A stretch of DNA of 64,000 nucleotides, from NCBI GenBank assembly GCA_004352715.1, contig SCFE01000065.1, positions 942,581 through 1,006,580 of the forward strand, read 5' to 3'. Below the pieces are notes generated by a model, which was not told where the DNA came from, did not search any database, and worked only from the letters and a program-made list of their open reading frames with translations. Both the position numbers and the translations under genes were made by a program. Positions 12,671-26,178 of the stretch are shown piece after piece. Numbering within the stretch: the stretch's first letter is position 1; each line of letters opens with the position of its first letter. The stretch is from Hofstenia miamia. Lineage: Eukaryota > Xenacoelomorpha > Acoela.

Positions 12671-13706
12671 TCTAATCGGACGTTTGACTTGAATTTGAAA
12701 AGCTTCAAAATCTTTATATTTCAATATAAATTTAAAATATGAAATGATAATGAGAAATTGATTTTACTAATTTAAACAACATGCTGTTATTTTACAGGTA
12801 CAAACCGTTTTCAAAGAATTTTCTCCAAGCCTATTGGGAATTTGGATATTTTTTTTAGTTTTGAGTTGCAGGCATATAAAAAATTTTTCCAAATACAAAA
12901 AATTTTTTAAAACATTTAGAACATTTGTTAATATGTAATTAGAATTCCTTGTTTATAAATGTTCATGAAAATTTACATGCTCTTTAAATGAAGTGAGAAT
13001 AATAGAAATGCCTTGGGACACAATGAGAAACATCCACATAAATATGATTTCCAGAGGGAAATATTTCAAAATTTATTTAATATTACGTCAATATGTCATG
13101 CCACAGTTACACCAAACAAATCAAATAAATATGTTTACAACAGCTTTGGAAATGCACAGAGAAAAGCTAGAATTACAAAAAAATTAGAATTGCATTTTTA
13201 TTTCCTAATTAAAGCACAATAAAATAGTTGTTTCCACGAAAACTAGAAGAAATTGCGTAACGATTTAATTTTATTATCAAATCGAAAATGTTATTTTTCA
13301 TTAATAATAATAGTAACAGATAAAATGAATGAAAAAAATGTAAAGACAACTAAATCAGAATGTGGGAGAAAGAAAGCACACCAGATCATTATTGAGGAAG
13401 AAAAAGAGGTAATGCTGAACCAATGAATGACTACAGTGAACTATGACAGTCTTAACCAAAACTCTCAGAATTCCTGGAAACAGATGAATTTCCCGAGCTA
13501 AGAGTCACACCAACACAGGAAAAAATAATAATATTATTAAAAAAATATAATAATATATGTCAATTCTTATATAGTGCGCTGAGAATTACAAACTTTTGGG
13601 GTAATCTTGTATTGTAAAAAAATAAAAATCGTTTAAGCAATAGTAAATAGCAATAATCATAAACCCAAAAATCGAAATCGTAACACCTTTAATATCAATC
13701 TACAAA
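12671..13706. repeat. Tandem duplication, unit 2 (internally deleted)
   Basis: It repeats unit 1 almost base for base, with a deletion of about 250 bases near its start. The near identity over 930 bases means a recent event, or two haplotypes placed in series. No N run separates the units. Confidence 0.85.
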
Positions 13707-14368
13707 ACGGACAAATGGTTTTTTTCTCCACATCTATCGGTGAACGTAACATTGAAAAAAAACTTTTTAAGGTTAGCACAGAAATTATCTAACGTTTCAA
13801 AGATTTTAAACGTCTACATTCAAGTTTATTACCCGAAACAATTAAAAGTGCACATAAAATGTGTCCATACTTTGGTCACGTTCGAAAATTTGTATTTGGA
13901 CAACCTTGTGTTGCAGTTTTACTTACAAATCACTGTCCAAAAAAATTTGAAATCGGTTGAGTTTTAACCCCTTTCCAATAGCGATGACGTTTTTCTCTCC
14001 AAATTCCGGTATTTAAGGGGAGTCATCCGTTTCCAAATGTATTTTTTCAGTTTTGCCCTATTTCCACAACTTAGTGATTAAAAAGAAAAAATATATTTGA
14101 TAAAATGTCTTAGAAATTTTCAGGTATAATTACGTCATTGAGAACGTCACAATGGCAAGATTAAGCCTGTCAAGCTAATCTTTGCAAATATCAATTGAAT
14201 TCAAATGCATATAAGCAAAAATTTACTTATTGGTACTGATAAGTTGAACTTTTATGTTTTACTCTACATCTGCAAACATATAGAAGTATCATAGTAGCAT
14301 AATTAGCACAGATATTTTATGTTTAATTATTGCTGTGCATTTGCAATCATTAATAGCTAGGCCTTATC
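13707..14368. other. AT-rich DNA, no gene seen
   Basis: A 75-codon frame (13740-13967) overlaps low-complexity sequence and resembles no known protein. ACGTCA-type words begin to appear near 14130. Confidence 0.5.
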
Positions 14369-14687
14369 GGCATTATTGCAGATCAGGGGACTCTGATATA
14401 TCAACATATTTTTTCTACGTAACACTGACGTCATCTAGGACGTAAACTTAAATTCTAAATTTTACAATATTTTATAGACATAAACCCTAGCCCAAGTCAC
14501 AACGTAGCGTTTCTTAAACCTAAACCCTATAACCTAAACCTAAAACCTAAATTTTACTCTATTTTATAGCCCTAAGCTCTAAACAATGAATTTTTAACAT
14601 TTGATGACGTAAACGCTTAGCATGTTATTTGACGTCACTTCGGTTTTTAGAAATCAGAGTCCCCTGATCTGCAATAACGCCGCTTTA
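14369..14687. repeat. Fold-back element with telomere-like interior
   Basis: TTATTGCAGATCAGGGGACT and the following CTGAT (14373-14397) recur as an exact reverse complement at 14653-14677. That gives a 25-bp perfect inverted repeat with partial pairing outside it. Paired ACGTCA/GACGTAAAC words lie inside both arms. The centre (14480-14560) carries degenerate AAACCCTA, AACCTAAA and CCCTATAACC units. This could be a MITE; I see no clear target-site duplication. Confidence 0.7.
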
Positions 14688-17600
14688 TCAAAACTATCAA
14701 TTTATGAAAAATACAATAGCATGGCTCACTTAAAATTTAACTTTGCTGCTAAAAAGAGCGTAAACATTGTTTACGTCATCGAAAACGTAGAGATTTCATA
14801 AGAACTCCTAAAACGCTTTATCAATTTAGAATTCGCCAATTATAATCTTCTGGTGTACTAAATTAACATTAATATTAAACTGCTTACGTTCTTTAATGAT
14901 TTTAATTTTAGCGATCCTAAACACCCGATAATATTTTCAAAATTTTTTTGGTGATCAAAACCTGAGGCTGAAAATGAATAAAAATAAGAACAATCTAACA
15001 CTCAAGTTTTAAAAATATGAGAACAACGCATGTTGAACAATATTTTTCTAATTCTTATAAAAAAAGTATGAAGTGATTGTATTTAAGACGGCTGGATTTA
15101 TCACTACGACATAAAACATAAAATAAACATTCGCAATGTAATCCATAGCATAGCAGTTTGGCCAATACGCAGCGATGCGTTTACGGGCCAACTACGAGCA
15201 CTTAATTAAAATGTTACCTTTTCCTCAAAATTGAAAATAGTTCACTTTAATTCAAGATGTCATCAACCGATTTGTTCCTAATAAGAGACGAGATTGCATT
15301 TTGAGCATATATACTTGTGTAAAAAAACTTTGTGGTTACAATTTTTTTTCTGTAAAAGTGGGTGTCAGCCCCCCTGTTCGCCCCTCTCAATATGTACAAG
15401 ATTGGGTGTTTTTACACAATGGTTACGTGGTCACCTAATCCAAAATGGCTTTCAAATCTATAGACCGACTGGAATTCGTAGTTCCCCCCATAAAATTCAT
15501 ATAAATTTATTGTCAAAAACTAATAAAGTTTTATTGAAGTGAAATCGAAGCAATAACAAGTTCGTTCATTTATTTCAAAAATGAAAAGTCGAAAATGCAA
15601 TAGTGAATATTGAGTTAATAAAAGTAAACAAAATGCTTTCCATATGTACTCAGTAAGAAAATATATATTAATGTTATACAATAACACGCCATCTAGTGAA
15701 GGTAATTAACACGATGTTTTGATAATTAAATTTGATTGTATTATTTGCATGAACAATGTAATTACCAGATTTACACAAATGTATTTATTATACCCTAAAA
15801 TATAACATTTAAGAAATCAAGTATAAATACAAAATTGGCAAGATTTTAAAGAAATACATATACACAAACAGGGTTGGCAAAAATGTATTTTTTTAAAAAA
15901 AACTCTTTAAACGTTTCAAACAATGTTTTTTTGCTCTTAGACAGAACCAGCTCAAGGTAAGAAAACTTTGCTAAAAACGCATGGTGGTAAACTTTGAATT
16001 ATGATAAACTTATCAACATTCTTTTTTCGTTTCATAAACGCAAAAAAACACAAGTTTTGCTATTTTTTCTGTAGAAAATCGGTTATAATAGTTAGGAAGG
16101 AATGGACGAAAGCCAATAATTATTTTCCAAATTTTCTTATATAAATTTAAAAAAACACAGCAAAAAACAGTGTTTAAAACATGTTTTAAGCAGCTCCTGT
16201 TTAAAACATGCCAACTCTGTACACAAATCACAGAAAATAAACGGAAACATTGATTTCTGAAAAAATCATGAATAATTTTTGGTGCGAATCACAGAACAAA
16301 ATTTTTATATGTAATACTAACTTGAAAGTAAAACTTGTTTAACACGTTTAAGATTCTGTTAAAAAAAATTCGTTTCTATATCAAATGCGCTATTGAACTT
16401 AAAAACCAAAATCCAAAAGTTATTTTTGGAAGAATGTAAAACATGTGGAGTCCTTGACTTCGATTTTTGAAAGATTTAGATGAAAGTTGCTGATATTTAT
16501 TGACTTTTCATGAAAAAACATAGAAATACCATATTTAAAAATTTTAACAAAATTTAAGCACAACTACGTGAAATATTGTTGTATACTACGTAAACATTGT
16601 TTGTGGTACCTTTTCTACCCCAGACATTCAGCATGAATCAATTGACTCTTGCATCTTGAAAAATAGTGTGAGCTACGCAATATTCAAAACTTAAACTGTA
16701 AAAGTGGATAGCCTTGCCTAGGAACGTATTCTAAAATGAGCGACCTCACGGCCTTCTATACGTTAGGTCTTGGTAATCGACAAATATTGTAACAAAATTG
16801 AAAAGTTTGACTGCTCGATAAAAAGTTTATTGATAGAGGCCTTTACAATGGCTATTCTCAACATAGAATAGTTCACCCCAAGTTGTATCTACTAATACTC
16901 CAAAATGAATAAAAATTTGGGGCGTTTTGGAGATATAATAGTTTTCAAAAAATTTTGGAGACGGATATTCAACAATTATACTGCATTTTGAAAAGGAAAT
17001 AGCTTTTTTCCTCTGTGAGAATAGAGCAAAATATATACATATATTTCATATAAAAAGAGGATAATCACAAAAAACTAGCCTTAAAGTATTGTATTGCAGC
17101 AACTATGGATTGGGTGTGGCCTGGCCCACGACGTGTTCCAATGGCTAAAATTCTGCTAAATTATTAGATACGATTAAGGATTAAAAACAGATTTACTGAT
17201 GGCTATATAGTTAATATATTTTATATATCACTATTCATGATCAGTACACATTGGGGGAATACTTTGGCAAAGAGGTTATGAAATGTCTTAATGCACTCAT
17301 TTGTAGAATTCATTATGCTAGAGAATTGTAAAAATAATTGTATTCTTAGAACTACTGGAACTATCATCAATAACAGAACCATAACAAATGAAAACAAGCG
17401 ACACTGTCACCTTTAGAATGGCACTCAACTATATTTTTGGGATTTTACAGTGTTTTTATGGTTTTTGATGCTTAGATTACACTATAATCTGTTGAATTAT
17501 TTACTTGACGTACTTTTTTCTTGTCATCCAAAGCATGTCTATATTGCTTGAGATAAATTCTAGAAAATCCTGAAAATAGTCAATAACTTGATACTCACAG

Positions 17601-17690
17601 TTAATTGTTATGGTTGTTGCTGAGTAAAAAAACGAAATAATATATAATTTTAATATTATGCTCATTTTAATTAATATCTACATTATTTGT
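14688..17690. other. AT-rich DNA, no supported gene
   Basis: Scattered short frames (for example 15294-15542 plus and 16013-16231 minus) are AT-biased and unrelated to families I know. No repeats with defined ends were recognised. Confidence 0.5.
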
Positions 17691-17817
17691 AGAGATTTTT
17701 GCCCATACCAAACGTTGGAAACGACAGTAGTTTTTGGCGCATCCTGAAACAGAAATTGTATCGAACAACAACAAAATCAATACAAATTTTTAATAGCCTG
17801 CAGCAGTTTGTTGAATT

Positions 17818-18122
17818 TATATTCGGATCCAATCGGACCCAAAAATCAACAATTTTTTTTAATTCGGATCTGTTTCGGATCCAATTTTTTTGTAAAAATA
17901 GTTTATATATATATTAATTACATAAATACATCTTCTACATTACATAACATTTTTTATATTCATTTTTTAAAAAATAATGATATGTTCCAAAGTTCTTTAT
18001 TATTTATTGTTAGAATGCGTTCATTTATATTCGGATCCACTTCGGATCAAAAAATCAATAATTTTTTTAAATTCGCATCGGGTCGGATCCGGATCTGAAA
18101 ATTTTTGATCCGATACCATCTA
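17818..18122. repeat. CGGATCC-iterated element, probable hAT-type MITE
   Basis: TTCGGATCC and close forms occur at least eight times. They form two related blocks (17818-17890 and 18030-18110) around an AT-rich centre. On the minus strand the right edge starts TAGATGGTATCGGATC, which resembles TAGAGATG-type hAT ends. A left end and target-site duplication were not found. Confidence 0.45.
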
Positions 18123-18580
18123 TGCTAATATATAATAAAATTTGCTGTAATTTTTAGTAGTAACTGCAATCGAATAAAGTTCATTATTGAGTTGGGAAGT
18201 AGAAAGCTGACAAAAGCACCAGCCATAGGCGGTGCATACGTCTAATGCAAAAAATACCAATATTAATCTTCGATTTTCAATCAAGATTTTGTGAAACCCA
18301 CGATTTTTTACGATATTCCATGATTAGATTGATACATAATATGCTGTTCCAAACTTCTTTTATTACCAGTAATGATACTATTTGCAAAAAATACATAACT
18401 GAATTATTGTATAGCTAGGATGAGGGAGATTGATAATGATAGTGGTGGTTGTGTTACTTCTACCCAGGGTGTGCTTAATATAATTAACCGGATTTATTAT
18501 TAACTTAACCGGTTTGCAATCGCTTTTAACTTGATATTATAATATGCATAGTTACATTTTCAGGTTAAAAAGAAAAATTA
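18123..18580. other. AT-rich DNA, no gene seen
   Basis: No open frames of note and no repeat boundaries were found. Confidence 0.5.
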
Positions 18581-18581
18581 T

Positions 18582-18719
18582 GTTATTTCTATGTTTCAAC
18601 ATCAAATTCGTCTATTGGATATATATATAAACTATATACATATATATATAGTTTAAATATATATATATATATATATATATATCCAATAGACGAATTTGAT
18701 GTTGAAACATAGAAATAAC
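18582..18719. repeat. Long perfect palindrome with (TA)n centre
   Basis: The left arm starts GTTATTTCTATGTTTCAACA and the right arm ends with its exact complement at 18719. Arms of nearly 40 unique bases are extended by TA repeats, and the centre is a shorter TATA/AAACTATA mirror. As one strand it would form a hairpin of about 60 base pairs. It may be a genuine fold-back or a chimera from inverted reads. Confidence 0.85.
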
Positions 18720-19949
18720 TATGTATATAGTTTATAACTCACTGTATATAAGACCAAGAATTACTTGTAACTAGAGAACAGTTTTAGCTGTGTTCTATTA
18801 GCAAGCTGATATACATGTATTCCAAAAATGTTACAATACAGTACTACATTTTTTATCTTAAATCTTTTTTATCGACTCCATTGTGGATATCTTTATTTCC
18901 TTTCTTAATTAAATTTGGATAGACTTTTTGATCATTCTTATTCAATATTTGCTTTATAAGAATCTCATGTTTAAGATCACGAAGAAGATAACAAATAACA
19001 AGTTTGATTCGAAAACACTTGCTATGGCCCATAAACAGCCAGTACCGATGTGACATTATGAATAAATTTATCTAATTGAAATGAAGTGTAGCAAAAACAA
19101 CATTTGCCACAATTTTGATAGTTTTTGAAGAACCATTATTTGAATTGCAAAAATAGAGATCAGAACTAGAAATACAAGCAGGAGTTGTCGCATTGCATCA
19201 TTTTCCGAATATTTCTATTGTTTTGGAATACCGCAATAATTGTAATCAATACCGGATTTTAACCTGATTAACATAACCTAATCGGAAGGAAGCGGGTTTA
19301 AGCGGACCGGATCGGATCTTAAATTGCTAGCAGAATGAAAATCAAAATATAACATAAGATTATATAAATATTAGTCTTTTAGTAAGATGACCTCAAGGTC
19401 TTATTAAGAGCTCCAGTACGCAAGATGTTGAAAACCCCTGCAGGGATGCAACTGGTGCGTTATTGAACTTGCAGTTGCCGGTAATGTTTTTTAATGAGAA
19501 ATATACAATAGGAATTTGGTAATAGCGCAGCAATAATTAATTTATTTGCGGGAATTTTAATCTGAGGGAAAGCCTTACAATTGTCTGTAATTGAAAGCAA
19601 TGCAATATCACGTTTATTTGAAATTAAATTAAGAAGATCGCCAGTTATAATATCTCGGTAAATGCATATTTCGCGCTAAGTGGCAGCGCATATTGGCGTT
19701 TCCTCTTGAATGCGTTACCTACTTATTTTTAAATAATACGGTTTCAAGTAAAACATCCACTCGATCAACTCGTCTTTCAATTAGACTAAAGCCAATATTC
19801 AAGAAATTAATGAATGCTGACGAACACAAGAGATTGTTAGCCAATAATTCAAATACACTGCTTTCAAAATGCACACTCGAGGATTGGGAATTCCGCTTCA
19901 AATTTGCAACAATCGGTCTAATATGAGTTAAACCATTTATCACTAAGAG
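18720..19949. other. AT-rich DNA with a short GGATC/CCGG island
   Basis: A 50-base stretch near 19270-19320 has AAGCGG, ACCGGATCGGATC and similar words, like the element at 17.8 kb. A 77-codon plus-strand frame (19693-19926) has no recognisable relatives. Confidence 0.45.
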
Positions 19950-20045
19950 CAGTGGCGGCGTAAGGGGGCTGATGGGGGCAGCGCCCCCTCCTCCTAAAAT
20001 TGGAATTTCAGAAAAAAAACCAGAAATTTTATAATTTAGCAAAAG
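19950..20045 (+). repeat. Possible hAT element left end
   Basis: CAGTGGCGGCGTAAGGGGGC followed by a GGGGGCAGCGCCCCC hairpin resembles the starts of many hAT elements. No matching right end with an 8-bp duplication was found, so this may be truncated. Confidence 0.35.
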
Positions 20046-21379
20046 CACTCTTAAATAATTTGTATGTTAAACAAAATATAATATACCTTGCTCCCCTTAA
20101 CGAAAATTCACTCTGCAGCCTTTAACCAACAGCAACTAGCCCAAGTGGACATCGAACCAGTTCAATAGTGCAAAGAATAAAGCTTACAAATATACTATAA
20201 GCAATAATTTTTTAACGTTCTATTACCCCAAATACTGAAAAGCATTCCCTAATTATTTTTTCAAAGCCTTATGACCTTTTGCAAAGATAAACAATTAAAA
20301 GAAATACGTGCAATATTCTCAATCTAACCCCACTCCCTATTAGTTATAAATCTGTAGACATAAAACGGTGTATTTCGATGTTTTATAACATAAAAGCATA
20401 TTTGTTTAATATCACTGCTTTTTTAAATGACCCAGTTCTAGTCTGTAGCTAAAAGACAGAACGTCGCATCATATTTGGCTCAGCATAAAGATGTAGCCTG
20501 CAAGCCTTTTTTTCAAAAGATGATAAGCATACTTAATACAATCCTGCCACATGTGTGCCTGATTTTGTCAATAATTTATCACCAGCAGTACTAGTAGCAC
20601 CCAAGTACGGGATGTTCATCTTTATGGAGGCTGAGAGTCTTTTTACAAGATATAAAAATGTCCTATGTTCAAACAGGCATATTTTACCTGAAAACATTAT
20701 AAAATACTTAAATATTCATGATAACCAGTGATTCTATATATTCATTTGCATTATAAGCTCATTTAATCACCTATATTTATACATTGTTTAATAAAAACAT
20801 GTTTTTTCATATTGTGAAGTCCCTAATCATAGGTTAATCGATTTCATTGTATTGAATTTTATCTTGATTATTAATTTCATTTACAGTGTGATTGAGAACG
20901 TATTAAATTGAATGCATTAGTGTCGTTGGCATCACAAGCATCCTCCCCCATTTGGGGATGGGGTGCTCGTTGACAGGAGGAGAGAGGCAAGTGTACATAT
21001 ACATAGCCGATGGCATGGAACGATAATTCATGTAAATTTATAAAGTAGTAGAAGAGAAGTCAAACTCGGACTCTTCAAAAGATTCTGGACAATTCCCCTC
21101 TGAGCTCATTATTTCCCAACGAATTTGCCAGGTAAGGAGCAAGTCAACACATTTTTAAATGCATATACACGATTGTTTAACTCACATTTACTGCATATTC
21201 AGCGTTTTATATTGTGATATCCATATATATTCAAGGGCAGTATCAAAGTTTTTCTATCCAATTTTAATGTAATTTTAGTTGTTCTTGTTATTACTCAAAA
21301 ATTTCTTGGTAATTGTTGAATTGGGTAAGATTTCACAAGTTTATTGTTTAATTGACCCAGTGACTTCTTTTTGCAAACA
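20046..21379. other. AT-rich DNA, no gene seen
   Basis: Nothing recognisable apart from a G-rich patch at 20941-20990 (CCCCCATTTGGGGATGGGG), which could form a short hairpin. Confidence 0.5.
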
Positions 21380-21387
21380 ATCCAAAC

Positions 21388-21660
21388 CAGATTTGTCAAC
21401 GAGCCGACATTTTTAAGCTCGGCACGCCTGGTTTCTTTTTGAGTATTTTCGGCTCGGCTCGGTTCGGCTCGCCACATAAAACCATTCAATGAGGCTCGTT
21501 TTAGATCGATATTTTTTCAAAAAATACTGCATTCTTAAACATTTTTAAATAGCTCTTCCTAAATATTTAATAAACATTTTAAAATATGATTATAAAAAAG
21601 GTATATTGAATAAAAAAATAAGAAAATGCTCTGTTTAAGCTCGGCTCGTTGGCAAGTCTG
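21388..21660. mobile_element. GAGCC-family hAT-type MITE, copy A
   Basis: The ends CAGATTTGTCAACGAGCCGA and GCTCGTTGGCAAGTCTG pair as imperfect inverted repeats. The 8-bp duplication ATCCAAAC flanks both sides exactly (21380-21387 and 21661-21668). The left half carries GGCTC repeats; the interior is the family's AT-rich core with AGCTCTTCCTAAATATTTAA. CAG...CTG ends plus an 8-bp duplication indicate hAT. Confidence 0.9.
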
Positions 21661-21985
21661 ATCCAAACGTTTTGAACAAATTTCTGGCTCTAGTTCATTT
21701 AGACAGCATTTAAATAAATATTCTAGCAAACAAGTTCTTGAAAATCCTCATACTTGCTACAATAATTGCATGGCTTTCTACCTGGCGCAAGTCTAATGTC
21801 TAACTCTCAACAGAAAATGATACAAGGAAATTCCTAGTATAAGAATCTATTCATGTATAGCAATAAATAATAAGCTTTGCGTTTCATTTAAAATCTCATT
21901 TTCAACAAAAAATGGTAAATTACAACAACTTCAAATACTATTCCACTGTCGGATTCGTGATTACTTTTGACGGAGGTGTGAGTAT

Positions 21986-22302
21986 CAGACTTGTCGACTA
22001 GTCGAGCTTCCAACGAGCCGAGCCGAGCCGAGCTGAGCCGAGCTTGAGCAGAGTATTGGATATACAACGACCGCTTATATTCAAAACAAATTCATAGTAC
22101 TGCCTGTTAATTTGGTTATGCAGATTTTTCTTATTTTTTCATTCAATAAGCCTTCCTTACAATCTCATTTTAGAAATGTTTCTTAAATAATGGGAAGAGC
22201 TATGTAAAAAATTGTTAGAACACAATGCTTTTAAACAATATTGAGCTGAAACGAGCCTCATTTAAAGATTTTATGTGGCGAGCCGGCTCGTTGACAAGTC
22301 TG
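21986..22302. mobile_element. GAGCC-family hAT-type MITE, copy B
   Basis: It starts CAGACTTGTCGACTAG and ends GGCTCGTTGACAAGTCTG. A CCGAG array follows the left end. The orientation is opposite to copy A. The flanks GTGAGTAT and GGTGAGTT share GTGAGT with a one-base shift, so the duplication is imperfect. Confidence 0.85.
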
Positions 22303-22808
22303 GGTGAGTTAAGATAATATACTAAACTGGGTAGGAACGAATTTCAGTGTGTAATTTTTATTTTCATCATTTTAGTGTATATTTCTTATGTTGTAGAGGT
22401 CCAAGGTAAAATAAAATGGTATTTTATAATCAGGTATTAAGAGGAAAAGCGGTTTATGACTAAAACAATTAACCTGTTTCTTCACTCCTACTAATAATAT
22501 TGTATTAAATGACCGGTATTTTCAGAGGTTGGTCTGCTAATAACCCAACGTTAACCATGAAACAAAACCGAAAACGTTGATAACGAAAATTATCAATTAA
22601 AATGAACATATTTTTTGTAAAAAGAGCTCGTACAAAATGAACAAGGGTCAATTAGGCTAAAACTAAGAACACTATAAGAACATGAGGAGCCCCATGGCTG
22701 AAATTGTACAGAAGCATGATGAATGTGATGAAAATTCACGGTGAGTGATCTTCTACATCTAGACTACAAATGAAAGAATGTTTCCTTTACTACTCACGAA
22801 TCACGCAA

Positions 22809-23330
22809 CTGAAACTTGTCAACGAGCCGTAATTTCTAAGCTCGGCTCGGCTCNNNNNNNNNNNNNNNNNNNNNNNNNNNNNNNNNNNNNNNNNNNNNNN
22901 NNNNNNNNNNNNNNNNNNNNNNNNNNNNNNNNNNNNNNNNNNNNNNNNNNNNNNNNNNNNNNNNNNNNNNNNNNNNNNNNNNNNNNNNNNNNNNNNNNNN
23001 NNNNNNNNNNNNNNNNNNNNNNNNNNNNNGCTCGGCTCGGCTCACCACGTAAAATCTTTCAATGACGCTCGTTTCAGCTCAATATATTTTTTAAAAATGT
23101 CGTGCTCTCAGAATTTTTTCCATTGCTCTTCCTATTATTTAATAAAAATTTCTAAAATAAGATTATAAGTAAAGAATATTAAATGAAAAAATAAGAAAAA
23201 TCTGCATAATCAAACTAACAAGCAGCACTATAAATTTGGTTTGCTTAAAAACAGCTCGTTTTGGGCTCGTTGTATATCCAATACTCTGCTCAAGCTCGGC
23301 TCGGCTCGGCTCGGCTCGTTGACAAGTCTG
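22809..23330. mobile_element. GAGCC-family hAT-type MITE, copy C, gapped
   Basis: Left end TGAAACTTGTCAACGAGCCG (degraded CAG) and right end GGCTCGTTGACAAGTCTG enclose the family core. The 176-N gap (22854-23029) sits exactly inside the GGCTC array, with GGCTCGGCTC on both sides. No clear target-site duplication is visible. Confidence 0.85.
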
Positions 23331-26170
23331 GAAAGCACTCTAACAACAGAGTAAAAACACAAAAGCAGTTGCGTGTTAAAAAATATCACTGTATGCTTAA
23401 TAGGGGTAGCTCTTGCTAAATTTTCAAAAATATAAAAGTTTTGCCATCACAGGTCTGAATCAATATTAGCCACTAATATAAGTAGAAAACTGTGGTCTTT
23501 GACAAATAAACGGATGGGATTCCCTTAGACTACATTCGAGTTTCATTATTCATGGCATTAGACGCGTCTTAATCAAACGGTGACAATCCATTAACCGAAA
23601 TAGGCTTACCAGCGTAATAAAGCTGCCAAGAACAGAGAAAACGCTCTAATCTTTGATTCAATTTAGAAAGCTTTTTACAAAAGCAATCAATAAAAAAACT
23701 AATTCCCTGACTTCATCCCTTATATACTTGAAACAGTCACTAACAGTTGTTGTACGCAACTTAAATGTCTCAAATAATTCCTTCATCTGTGTAAGCGGGC
23801 GCGAAATTCAAATTCAATCAAAGCACGAAAAATCTGTAAAGTCACTTTGTCCTTGCCGTTGTAGTAATCATAATACACCTCATTACAAGAATTAATAATA
23901 ATAAAGGATAGTGAAGAGTAATATCGCAGATTAAGTACTGATTGTGACCTCTAGCACATTTTTCATTTACAGGTTAACTATAGAATGTTTCAGGTTTTTT
24001 CTACTTCAAAGCTGCTCTGAAAATGTGCGTCTATTTGAAAAACCGATGAAAATATGTCAACTTCGTGGAGTGCATTTTATATTAGCAGTTAAACAATTTC
24101 AATTTACGTCTCTGTGCTACTGTTTGACGTTGGCAGGTTTAACACTGCATGTGCTGCCCTGCGCCCGTTTATCTTCCAATGTCCGATGACCACCCACTGG
24201 AATTGACCCGGCGGCCCGGTTAGCCATCCATCCATTGAAAAATAAATAAGACTACTACAAAGTAAAAACCACATGGTANNNNNNTATATATATATATATA
24301 TATATATGATTACTATACCAAATCGATTATATTTTTTACTATATAAATTTTTGAATACTTGTTTTTAATAAGAAATTTTAACCGACCAATAAATGCCCAG
24401 TGTGGTTTATATTAGATTGAGTACAGTGCGTGGGAAAGCAATTCTATAACGTAAAATCATCAGGAAATTGAAAACAATTGAGTATTTGAAGACTCTCCAA
24501 AATTGTTAAAACATAATAAGAGATCCTAAGATTATATATTGAATTGTTAAACTGAGATCTAACTTCAAGTTAAGAAATTACTAGTTTTACAAATGATTTA
24601 AATTAATAATCTTTCACAAACCATGAACATCCCAGACAGTATTGGACGGAGATAATATATGCTCGTTCATTTGGTTGCCCGTCCACCCGGTAACTTTAAT
24701 GCCCCGTACCCGCTCGCAGAACAGTAGTTTTTACAACTCGGAGGATCACTTCTTCCTATAGTCAAATTTAGGCAAGTACTTAGGGCGCAGGTCTTCAATG
24801 TTTGTCTCCGCTACTCTACATGTAATAGAACTGGCACACTTATGTTCATCTATAAAGAGAAAATAAAGTAAAATTTATGAAGAAGTTCAGTAGCATAAAA
24901 TGACATGGGACGCTGTGTTACCCGGTCTCCTAGTACGTCATTAGGTTTTGCACCGGCCCTGGCCAATCAACTAATTAACTTTGAATAAATTTACTACATT
25001 TATTCATTGTAAACGGAAACAAAATGTTGCGTTTAACAGAATCGCGAGTGATAAACCGACGAGACCCTACTTGATATCATGAATGCAAGAACATAGTCAG
25101 ACATTGCGCAAGTGGCGGTCAGTAAACGTAATTGTTGTTTACCTTTATTAGCCAGACTGCTCCCGTCGAGATCATTTAAATTAAGTAGAGAATATTTATT
25201 TTCGCAATTTCAAACATGTCTACACAGCATGCTGCAACGTCAGTACTTCGAGTGATTACAGTGATTACACCAGGCTATTGTAAAAACTGTTTAGAAATTC
25301 GGTGTGCTCAATTCTGCAACAACTCCAAAATTAAAATTCACTCAGCAAAATCACTGTACTTACTTCTTTAATATATTACACACTTTTATTACCTACAATC
25401 GGTTTACGTCACGTAAAACACACAAATTCTTATTTTAAAAAAATTAAATGCGGTCAAAATTTAATAATTATAAAACATGAATTTCTAAGTTACTTGAGGT
25501 TAGCCAGCAGTTTTTGAGGGTAAAAGTCGCCTATGGCCAGTGACCGGGGCTATGGTCCATGTTTGGTAACTACAGCCAATTTTATGAGTAAACTATGTAC
25601 ATACATTTAGAAAAAAATAGAAATTAATATCATATAGTGCCTGGGTGCAAGGTGTTACTTTAACCAAATTAGAGCCTAAATTTACATTTCTTTGCATATA
25701 TCCGGGTTGTAAATTTGACAAAAGTGTTTTTGCTGATCATTTTCGAAGTTAATTAGCAATTGTCAAACAACTGATGCTGAATATTTCGGTAAATGATTTT
25801 TACGGGAACTCTCGGTCAGGGGACAGCTATGGTTAAATAATCCCGGTACAAATTTTTCCTAATGCAATAAAAGGTTTTATTGAATATACTACAAGGTGTT
25901 CTCAATTAAGCTAGCTTTGATATAATACTAAAAATAATTTTGTAAACTAGTTAACATTTAACTTCAAAAATCAAAGAAGGGTAGTTTCAAACGGCGATTG
26001 GATTTTGATATAGAAATTATGGACAGCAAACTCGTACAAAAAACATCTCTTCGTATATCGAAATGAATAATACATATTTTTAATTTTTTAATGGTTTTTG
26101 CAAATTTGCTACGACACCCTGAAAATTAGAATGTAACACATTATTCAAAGTTCGGTACAATACCTGGTCA
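23331..26170. other. AT-rich DNA, no supported gene
   Basis: It contains a 6-N gap beside (TA)n (24279-24310) and a GC-richer patch at 24130-24230. Near 24950 TGCACCGGCCCTG resembles a hAT right end with no partner found. Frames at 23653-23895 and 23944-24189 are unrecognised. Confidence 0.45.
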
Positions 26171-26178
26171 AAACCAAC

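Noticed and set aside
11957-13222. Pairs of identical 64- and 69-codon frames
   Set aside because: They are identical only because the whole region is duplicated; composition is AT-driven and two overlapping frames are equally kept.
22778-23065. Frames encoding Ala/Arg/Ser/Glu/Pro repeats over the GGCTC arrays
   Set aside because: Translation of a non-coding MITE array.
24950-24975. GCACCGGCCCTG as a hAT right end
   Set aside because: No matching left end or duplication was found upstream.
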